6,039 nt of DNA from Desulfobacteraceae bacterium (lineage in GTDB: Bacteria > Desulfobacterota > Desulfobacteria > Desulfobacterales > Desulfobacteraceae). A program made the translations under genes and the position numbers. The stretch covers positions 1 through 6,039 of the forward strand of contig JAABSK010000176.1 of NCBI GenBank assembly GCA_011390435.1, in the 5' to 3' direction. Below the pieces are notes generated by a model. It was not told where the DNA came from. It saw only the letters and a list, made by a program, of their open reading frames with translations, and made no database searches. Of the stretch, positions 1 through 5,462 are shown one piece after another (positions within the stretch are counted from its first letter, which is position 1; every line of letters starts with the position of its first letter).

Positions 1-734
1 AATCAGATACAGCCAAACCAAAGAATCCCGGCACCGGCGGCACCCAGGGTTCGGATGGCAGCAAGAAGAATGACAAAGCGCTTTCCACCTGGCAGGACAA
101 GCAGGCGGCATTGTTGCAGGAACTGAGGGAGAAGAAGGGCGCTGAAACAAAGGACAAGGAGAGCAAACCCGGAACCAATGTGCCTGGTACCACCGAAACA
201 ACCAAAAAGAAAGAAACCGGCCCCACAAAGAAAACCGAGAAAAAGGCGAACGTTGGCCTTCAAATTCAGAGCGAAAATGCGAGCAACAAAAAAGGCGGCA
301 GCATCAAGGCCGGTGCGGGCGGTGTTGTTATATCGGCCGGTGGCGGGGATGTTAAAATGGAAGGGACCAAAATCCAAACCAGCGGAGATGCAAACATATC
401 TGCCAAAAAAGATGTGACCATAACCGCTGCAGAGAGCACTGAATCAAGCTTTGGTCTGTCGCTGCGTACTGAAGCGGAACAAAAAACCAAGTCAAACAGC
501 CCGGCAGGCAAGGTCAAGGATGAAAAGACGCCAGTTGTCCCTGAAGATAAGAAGGAACCCGAGAAAGATGGCCCCAAAGGTCATATCGGCATACATCTCG
601 ACAGCGTTGTTACCGACAGTCAGCAATCTGAGATCGAAACCGGGGGAAAACTCAACATTTCCTCAGGCGGTAAGACCCGACTGACTGATACAAAAATCAA
701 AGCTGAAAATGGGATGGATGACGCGTTAAAGTGA
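1..734 (+). CDS. Filamentous haemagglutinin-type adhesin, C-terminal fragment (5' end outside window)
   Basis: The frame is open from base 3 to the TGA at 732-734 and gives 243 residues with no convincing start, so the gene begins upstream of the window; the TTG at 111 is only an internal codon. The visible part alternates two textures. Residues about 1-83 and 155-193 are Lys/Glu/Thr/Pro-rich low-complexity linkers. Residues about 84-150 and 194-237 are beta-repeat segments of the haemagglutinin-repeat kind (compare Pfam Fil_haemagg_2), with Gly-rich strands such as GGGDVKMEG, SGDANISAKKDVTITAAEST and GGKLNISSGGKTRLTDTKI. Repeat segments open with a G-[LI]-x-[LI] strand (VGLQI, FGLSL, IGIHL). 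Known proteins of this type are large exported adhesins or CdiA-like stalks secreted by a TpsB partner; neither partner nor toxin tip is visible here. The last repeat stops partway through and the gene overlaps the convergent sensor gene by 9 bp, so the end may be truncated. The family call is good; the exact role is unknown. Confidence 0.72.
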   Translation, partial: SDTAKPKNPGTGGTQGSDGSKKNDKALSTWQDKQAALLQELREKKGAETKDKESKPGTNVPGTTETTKKKETGPTKKTEKKANVGLQIQSENASNKKGGSIKAGAGGVVISAGGGDVKMEGTKIQTSGDANISAKKDVTITAAESTESSFGLSLRTEAEQKTKSNSPAGKVKDEKTPVVPEDKKEPEKDGPKGHIGIHLDSVVTDSQQSEIETGGKLNISSGGKTRLTDTKIKAENGMDDALK

Positions 735-2969
735 TATTTTAAGCTGTTCCACTGAGGTTTTCAACTCTTCTTTGAGGGAAACGGGATTGTCGCAGGTGGC
801 CAGGACAAACTCGGCAGTGGCCAGAATCGTATTCCAGCGGGGCCTTGTCGGCAGGGTATTGATGCTCAGATATTTGTCCAGGGTTTGGGTTCTGGCATAC
901 CCATCCTTTTCAAGATAGATGCTCCAGAGACCGGACTTATCGGCAAGCTCTGCCTTTGTGGTCCGGGTGGAAGTGGTCCACAGGGTGCAGGCGGTGTTCA
1001 TGACCCGCACGGCAAAAACGCGCCTGGCCTCAGCAGAAAGTTTATCCCCGGTCAGCTTCCGGCGTTTATCCAGCAGCCGGACAAGGGTGTTGAGCGTCTC
1101 TTTATCTTCTGTGTTCAGCATATCCGATGATTGCAGGTTCAACATCACATCCATTGTTTCCAGCAGTCCCCGGTTCCAGTTCAGGTTTTCTATCAGCTTC
1201 AGCGATTCGGACAAAGATACTTCCTGCGGGACATTGCTGGCTTTTTTCAGAACCATGATCATCAGCTGTTCATCTTCCAGGTCGAGAAATGAGGCGGTAA
1301 TATCGACCCGGATATCTCCATGATTGATCCCGTTTATGGCAAGATTCTTCAAGCGCTTCTTTTCCTGAGGGAAATCAAGGGGCTCAGACAAGTCCAACGC
1401 CTTTGCCGAGGTTTCATGAAACAGGTCGCTGAGGGATCTGCCGATCAAGTGGCCGGGATGGTATCCTGTCAGGGCTTCAACCGCCTGGTTGGAAAAGACG
1501 ATTTTCTGCTCCGGAGTGACGGCCAGGAGAGCATCCGCCACCCGATCGAGCATAGAGGAGAGCCGTCCTTGCATCACCTTGAGTTTCAACGCTCTTTTTT
1601 CCTGGATATCTAATTTTTTTTTCAGCTGGAGATTTTCTCTGGCTGTCTTGACGGCCTGGGCTAGTTCCTGGTTCTGTCCCTGCAGCTGCTCTGTGAGATG
1701 TTCAACCGTGGAAAATGCCCTGGAAAAACGGACCGAGATTAAAAATGAATAGGATAGAATAAAAAGGAAAAGAGCCAGCGGCACCAGCACTCCGGTATCT
1801 ACAATATGCAGATCATTAAGGAGGTCATTGACGGCAGTCAGAGCCAAAAGCAGGTAAGCGGGTATCAAAAGGCGGGTGTTCGACCTTTTTTTAATCAAAT
1901 CATGGATGAACATGGCAAACAGATATAAAAAGGCACCGGCAGAAACCGGGAGAAATGCAAACAGGAAAGTGTCAAAGGCATTTGGGGGTGTCAGCGCAAG
2001 GTAGATAATAAAAAAGAGGCCGCTCATCTGAAAAATCCGGTTGACCATTTTGGCCAGCCTGTTCGGAAAAAGTGCATGGTAAAACATGACCATCAAAGCC
2101 GGCATGAATCCGAAGGGATAAAGGGTGGCATCGATGGAAAGCCGCCAGGGAAGAGAGGGGAAAAGCTCGGCCATCAGGCACCCGCCGGTAACGCCAAAAA
2201 GGATCTGGGGCGCCCACATGGCGCAGTAAAGTCCGAAATAAAGATTGGACACCTCTTTTTTCCGTATGGTGTACAAAATCAAGTGGTAGAATCCCAGCAG
2301 CAGGATCACCCCGCCCAGGAAGGCCGTGATGATCCAGGTGCGGTTGACCCTGGACTGGACCTGATCGTCAAGGCCAATCCAGACCGGTGTGTTTATTCCA
2401 CCTTGTACGTTGCTGAAATTGGAGACATGAAGCATGATTTCGGTCGTTTTACCCGGACTTTGAAACCGGACCACAAGGGAATGTTTTTCAGGGTGTTCCG
2501 TCTCTTTGTTCCGGGCGACACGGCCGCCTGAAAGCGCAAGACTGCCATTGATCCAGACATCTGCAACAGAAAGGATGTCGCTGATGTAAAGCGCGTGAAG
2601 CCGGGACGGGTCAAGACCGATAATTTTCAACCGGTAGGTGGCATATCCTTTCGGTGGAAGGGGTTTGCCATTGATTTGATTTTTCGTCCAGAGCCCTGGT
2701 ACATGAATGAAACCGGGAGGTTTCTGTGGGATACTGGAATCCATTGATTCCGGCGTAACAAAGGTCTCCCAGTAGAATTCCCATGTGCCGTCCAGCCGGA
2801 CCGGGCCGGTCCGGTCAAAGTCCCAGGCCGATAGATTTAATACCCCTTTTTCTGCCGGGGGAAAGGATGTACGGGGGTGACAATCACTGATAAATATGGC
2901 CATTATCAGTACCAGGACAAGGCAGGCTGTCTGGAGTACCCTGTGTGATAATCCGGGTGAATTTCCCAT
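726..2969 (-). CDS. 7TMR-DISM membrane sensor with PAS domain and an unassigned C-terminal output domain
   Basis: The 747-residue product starts with a hydrophobic signal or anchor segment (residues 11-28). A jelly-roll domain of about 160 residues follows (43-200), with motifs LSAWDFDRTGPVRLDGTWEF, VPGLW and a YRLKI strand, as in extracellular sugar-binding-like domains fused to 7TMR-DISM receptors. About seven membrane helices lie between 211 and 413, a coiled coil at 415-470 (EQLQGQNQELAQAV), and a PAS domain at about 470-575 (MLDRVADALLAV, FSNQAVEALTGY, IGRSLSDLF). The 585-747 tail is helical and contains SGLWSIYLEKDG, RTQTLDKYL and LPTRPRW. No histidine-kinase H-box or ATPase motif, GGDEF, EAL or cyclase motif is present, so the output is unknown. 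The ATG overlaps the TAA of the selenoprotein gene (TAATG) with only a weak ribosome site, suggesting coupled translation. IFISDC near the N-terminus resembles a lipobox but has Asp at -1, so lipidation is doubtful. Architecture is confident; ligand and output are not. Confidence 0.88.
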   Translation of the reverse strand: MGNSPGLSHRVLQTACLVLVLIMAIFISDCHPRTSFPPAEKGVLNLSAWDFDRTGPVRLDGTWEFYWETFVTPESMDSSIPQKPPGFIHVPGLWTKNQINGKPLPPKGYATYRLKIIGLDPSRLHALYISDILSVADVWINGSLALSGGRVARNKETEHPEKHSLVVRFQSPGKTTEIMLHVSNFSNVQGGINTPVWIGLDDQVQSRVNRTWIITAFLGGVILLLGFYHLILYTIRKKEVSNLYFGLYCAMWAPQILFGVTGGCLMAELFPSLPWRLSIDATLYPFGFMPALMVMFYHALFPNRLAKMVNRIFQMSGLFFIIYLALTPPNAFDTFLFAFLPVSAGAFLYLFAMFIHDLIKKRSNTRLLIPAYLLLALTAVNDLLNDLHIVDTGVLVPLALFLFILSYSFLISVRFSRAFSTVEHLTEQLQGQNQELAQAVKTARENLQLKKKLDIQEKRALKLKVMQGRLSSMLDRVADALLAVTPEQKIVFSNQAVEALTGYHPGHLIGRSLSDLFHETSAKALDLSEPLDFPQEKKRLKNLAINGINHGDIRVDITASFLDLEDEQLMIMVLKKASNVPQEVSLSESLKLIENLNWNRGLLETMDVMLNLQSSDMLNTEDKETLNTLVRLLDKRRKLTGDKLSAEARRVFAVRVMNTACTLWTTSTRTTKAELADKSGLWSIYLEKDGYARTQTLDKYLSINTLPTRPRWNTILATAEFVLATCDNPVSLKEELKTSVEQLKISL
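2796..2814. repeat. GC-rich 9-bp inverted repeat inside the sensor gene
   Basis: CCGGACCGG and CCGGTCCGG flank a single central base (2805). As RNA it would form a 7-bp hairpin with a 5-nt loop. It encodes part of DRTGPVRLDG in the jelly-roll domain, about 155 nt after the start codon, so codon content could explain it. Confidence 0.5.
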
Positions 2970-3847
2970 TACCGACTGTTCTTCATTCTGGCTTGAAGCT
3001 CGCGACGCTCTTTTCCTTCACGTGCAAGGGTCTCTCGATTGGAAGCGTCAACCTTCATGAAGGCTTCCCGCCACTCGTCGTCTGGCCATTGATAAGGTGT
3101 CTGGATGGTCGTGCGCGGCATCCATGCCCGCTCAAGAAGATCAAGCGCCATTCCCAGAATCGATTGTTGCATGCCGGTATCCCAAGGTTTTCCAGCGGGA
3201 TTGCCCAGAGGAAAATCCGTAAATAAAAACCGTGCAACTCCGCATTCCTCCACAATGTCCCGCGCACTTCCCATAACAACGGTTGAAAGACCATTCTCCT
3301 CCAGGTGACGGGCAACCAGACTCACGGTCTGGTGGCAGACCGGTCAGAGCGCCAGCAGAATTAAAGCATCGAGGCCGTCTTCGTGGCACCATTTAAGGAG
3401 TTGCGGGCCATATACGTTGATGGTCCTGGGCTGGCTGTAATCGGTGGGCACGCCATAAAACCGGGGAGAAGCCGATCCGATCCGGCCGTTTTCAGCACAC
3501 TCTGCCAGGTGGTTTATGGGCAAAAAGCTGTCAACATCTTTTGTATGGGTCGCTTTCTTATCCCAGAACAGATCATCTGTGTAAAGAGCGCTTGGCGGCG
3601 GGACTGCCGGTTCAGCGTACATCTCCCGCTGAATCAGCATGGCTCCCATCGGGTCTGCAGGCTTTGGCTTGCCCGCGGTTGTTACCAATCCGATCCGACA
3701 TTGAGAGAGTGGCTTTCGTAGAAGGGTAAAGGGAGCATGGTCATAATGCGGCCAGCTGTATGGTCTGTCATATCCCTGGGCAGCGTAGTACTCTCTGCTG
3801 CGATCGATGTAGCTCACAAAAGAACGATGCTGTCTAAGTTGATCCAT
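2969..3847 (-). CDS. GrdB/PrdB-family selenoprotein (UxxCH), read through in-frame UGA
   Basis: Two ORFs, 3847-3344 and 3325-2969, lie in the same frame and are separated only by TGA at 3346-3344. Reading it as selenocysteine gives one 292-residue protein with Sec168, Cys171 and His172 in the motif LLAL-U-PVCHQT. The sequence before the UGA has family-type features: IGLVTTAGKPKP (52-63), DVDSFLPINHLAE (104-116) and YGPQLLKWCHEDGLDALIL (146-164). The sequence after continues with LVARHLEENGLSTVVMGSARDI and DFPLGNPAGKPWD. This order matches the glycine/sarcosine/betaine/proline reductase selenoprotein B group as I remember it, where PrdB has a U-x-x-C-H site. Length is nearer PrdB than the longer GrdB. 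The redox motif suggests a selenol/thiol reductase in the cytoplasm; the substrate is unknown and no PrdA, GrdA or GrdE partner is in view, so amino-acid reduction should not be assumed. The start is fixed by a strong ribosome site at 3854-3860. A stop codon at 2971-2969 overlaps the sensor gene start. Confidence 0.87.
3306..3346 (-). promoter_or_regulatory. Bacterial SECIS-like element
   Basis: Read on the minus strand, a 7-bp perfect upper stem ACCAGAC (3333-3327) / GTCTGGT (3321-3315) closes a 5-nt loop CGTGA (3326-3322). The loop starts 18 nt after the UGA, inside the 16-37 nt range known for bacterial SECIS elements, and has G at loop position 2, as SelB recognition usually requires. A lower helix pairs the UGA itself: TGAC (3346-3343) with GTCA (3309-3306), followed by a C/C mismatch and a GG/CC step. 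This layout resembles the E. coli fdhF element, in which UGA lies at the base of the stem. A competing hairpin GGTCTG-CCAC-CAGACC (3341-3326) exists. The fold was made by eye, without energy calculation. Confidence 0.75.
3344..3346 (-). other. Selenocysteine codon (UGA, Sec168)
   Basis: The minus-strand TGA is preceded by CTG GCG CTC and followed in frame by CCG GTC TGC CAC CAG ACC, giving L-A-L-U-P-V-C-H-Q-T. Similarity to the reductase-B family runs uninterrupted across it, and a redox Cys sits three residues downstream, as expected for a UxxC selenol-thiol pair. Confidence 0.85.
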
Positions 3848-4368
3848 AAGATTCCTCCTTTATTTTGTAAAATCGTGGCAGAAGTTCTCTTTTGCCGGGT
3901 GTCGGGCGGAAGTACTGAAACCTTGCCGCCAATAATCTTGTTCAACTGCTGGGAACGTTCATAAAGAATCTGTTCATCATTGGCCAGTATCCGTTTTATA
4001 AGACCCTTTGCATGGGGGTACAATCCTTTTGAATCTGCCATATACAAGTTGGCAAACAATTGAGACCATTCTGCCAGTGCACTCATAACCGTGGGATTGG
4101 AAAAATATTTAATTTCCCATACCGGATTGCTGGAATATGGCAGACAAGGCAGATAATATTCCCCCATCCAGGAAATAATCCCATCATCGCCGCTTTTATC
4201 ACCGACAGTATAATAGATCCAATCATTTCCTGCTGTCCGCTTAAAGTGCTCGGCCGGATGGGGCCAGCCAGGCTTAAGTCCTCGAATAAATTTGATTTCA
4301 CCGTTCAGATTAAAGCAAAACTCAAAGTCTGATGCCGAACATCGGCACCAAATTACTCCTGCCACCAT
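3814..4368 (-). CDS. Unassigned 184-residue protein, possibly the N-terminal remnant of a radical-SAM-type protein
   Basis: I cannot assign this protein firmly. It has no signal peptide or membrane helix. Recognisable stretches are FNLNGEIKFIRG (19-30), WPHPAEHFKRTAGNDWIYYT (35-54), WMGEYYLPCLPYSSNP (67-82) and, near the end, LNKIIGGKVSVLPPDTR. From memory, a similar N-terminal region ending in PPDTR precedes the Cys-rich core of some uncharacterised radical SAM proteins. Here the sequence after PPDTR loses that character and runs 34 bp into the selenoprotein gene, with no CxxxCxxC present, so the gene may be an internal-deletion remnant. The ATG at 4368 has AGGA about 9 nt upstream and lies inside the end of the hydrolase gene (16-bp overlap); an in-frame TGA just upstream (4374-4372) excludes an earlier start. 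An alternative GTG at 4348, well placed after GGAG, opens another frame that stops quickly, hinting at a second frameshift near 4325. Confidence 0.6.
   Translation of the reverse strand: MVAGVIWCRCSASDFEFCFNLNGEIKFIRGLKPGWPHPAEHFKRTAGNDWIYYTVGDKSGDDGIISWMGEYYLPCLPYSSNPVWEIKYFSNPTVMSALAEWSQLFANLYMADSKGLYPHAKGLIKRILANDEQILYERSQQLNKIIGGKVSVLPPDTRQKRTSATILQNKGGILWINLDSIVLL
3854..3860 (-). promoter_or_regulatory. Strong Shine-Dalgarno of the selenoprotein gene
   Basis: AAGGAGG on the minus strand lies 6 nt before the ATG at 3847-3845. It is the best ribosome-binding site in the window and fixes the selenoprotein start, even though it falls inside the 3' end of the upstream ORF. Confidence 0.9.
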
Positions 4369-5444
4369 TTTTCAAATTCCTGAGGATTGTTAAGATCAAC
4401 GATCTCGCCGATTCTGGGCGTCAACAGGTGAATATTGTGTTTTTGTGCTTGAGAATAAGCGGCGATGATCGGATCATCCCATTCATGCGGAGCAAAGGAA
4501 AATATTCCCCAATGAACCGGAAGCCACATTTTTCCCTTTAATTCGAGCATGACAACCGGCCAATGGTCCGGAATCAGGTGTGAACTCCAATTCGGATTGT
4601 ACTGACCGCTCTCCAGAAATACAACATCAAAGGGTCCGTATTTCTCGCCGATCTCTCTGAAATGACTGCCGTAACCTGAGTCACCGCTGTAGTACAGGGA
4701 ATGGCTTTGAGATCTGATGACCCAGGATGACCATAGTGTGTCGTTGTCACGCCGGTCTGTCCTTCCCGAGGAATGCCGTGCCGGGGTGGCGATAAACTCA
4801 ATTCCGGATCTTGTTACCGTGTCCCACCAGTCCAGTTCAACGATATTTTTTTCTTTAACGCCCCAGTGCCGAAGGTGAGATGAAATCCCCAGTGGTACGA
4901 TGAATACGGTATTTTTGTTCGCGAAGTATCTGGCGGTCGCTAACTCCAGATGATCATAGTGGTCATGGGAAATCACGATGAAATTAATCGGAGGCAATTC
5001 CGCGTGGGTAATGGGAGATTTCTGGAAGCGAGGTCCGCCTATAAAGGGCACAGGACTGGAACGACCAAAAACGGGATCGATGAGGATGAGAGATTTATCC
5101 AGTTTTACCAGCAAAGAACTATGCCCGAACCAGATACACTTCAGATCTGATTCATTGGAAACAAAATCCTTGAAATCCGGTTTGATGTCCGGAAGATGAT
5201 GATCCGGAGGATCTCCATCAGCGCCTGAACGGGTATCGCCACCTTCCTTTCTCCGTCGCTCCCGAATGACGTCTTTTTCCCGCTCAGAGCGGTTTTTAAA
5301 GATGCCGTTCTGAGTGTCAAAATTTGGTGATAAGGAATACAGGTCTTTTTGTTTATCCGATGGCGGCTTCCCCAACCCGGAACAGCCTGTAACCACAGCG
5401 CAAAGAAATGCTGCCAAGATAACACGAGACACAGAATATCGCAT
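4353..5444 (-). CDS. Lipoprotein metallo-beta-lactamase-fold hydrolase, NAPE-PLD/RomA-like
   Basis: The 363-residue product begins with a lipoprotein signal (ILAAFLCAVVTGC; lipobox VTGC, Cys21), followed by a polar, charged linker to about residue 95. A Lactamase_B_2-type hydrolase domain follows. The metal ligands appear in family order: HDHYDH (His160, His162, Asp164, His165), His224 in ARHSSGR, Asp255 in YSGDSGYG and His311 in PVHWG. WFGHSSLLVKL and LILIDPVF (about 105-126) form the usual opening strands. The order matches N-acyl-phosphatidylethanolamine phospholipase D and bacterial RomA-type proteins, so a dinuclear zinc phosphodiesterase or lipid-related hydrolase anchored at the envelope is likely, though the substrate cannot be read from sequence. 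The ATG at 5444 is preferred over the TTG directly before it because GGGG at 5454-5451 is 6 nt from the ATG and only 3 from the TTG. It follows the dehydrogenase gene by 18 bp. Confidence 0.9.
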   Translation of the reverse strand: MRYSVSRVILAAFLCAVVTGCSGLGKPPSDKQKDLYSLSPNFDTQNGIFKNRSEREKDVIRERRRKEGGDTRSGADGDPPDHHLPDIKPDFKDFVSNESDLKCIWFGHSSLLVKLDKSLILIDPVFGRSSPVPFIGGPRFQKSPITHAELPPINFIVISHDHYDHLELATARYFANKNTVFIVPLGISSHLRHWGVKEKNIVELDWWDTVTRSGIEFIATPARHSSGRTDRRDNDTLWSSWVIRSQSHSLYYSGDSGYGSHFREIGEKYGPFDVVFLESGQYNPNWSSHLIPDHWPVVMLELKGKMWLPVHWGIFSFAPHEWDDPIIAAYSQAQKHNIHLLTPRIGEIVDLNNPQEFEKWWQE

Positions 5445-5450
5445 CAATTA

Positions 5451-5454
5451 CCCC
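5451..5454 (-). promoter_or_regulatory. Weak Shine-Dalgarno deciding the hydrolase start
   Basis: GGGG on the minus strand is 6 nt upstream of ATG 5444-5442 and 3 nt from TTG 5447-5445, which favours the ATG. It sits in the 18-bp gap after the dehydrogenase stop codon. Confidence 0.5.
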
Positions 5455-5462
5455 AAGTTCTT

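Noticed and set aside
3..377. Minus-strand 124-residue ORF
   Set aside because: It is antisense to the adhesin repeats; its Leu/Phe-rich sequence is the complement of Lys/Glu codons.
732..734. Adhesin stop TGA as a second Sec codon
   Set aside because: There is no redox motif around it, the frame closes again soon after, and no SECIS-like hairpin follows.
700..790. Bidirectional intrinsic terminator between the convergent genes
   Set aside because: No GC-rich hairpin with a flanking U-run is visible on either strand.
919..1323. Plus-strand ORF of 134 residues, and others between 885 and 2531
   Set aside because: They lie opposite the well-supported 747-residue sensor and show no family features.
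2880..2940. Lipobox in the sensor (ISDC)
   Set aside because: Asp at -1 does not fit the signal peptidase II consensus; a simple signal or anchor helix is more likely.
2969..3325. Separate 118-residue gene starting at GTG 3325
   Set aside because: It is in frame with the upstream ORF, lacks a good ribosome site, and the conserved PVCHQT lies before its start; one Sec-containing gene explains it.
3326..3341. Hairpin GGTCTG-CCAC-CAGACC as the SECIS itself
   Set aside because: Its loop begins only about 8 nt after the UGA and has no G, unlike known bacterial SECIS loops.
3344..3346. UGA as a nonsense mutation or sequencing error in a Cys gene
   Set aside because: The SECIS-like hairpin at the right distance and the UxxCH context make genuine Sec decoding the simpler reading, though a check for selB/selC is still needed.
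4060..4332. Plus-strand 90-residue ORF
   Set aside because: It is antisense to the conserved part of the 184-residue ORF and has no ribosome site or recognisable motif.
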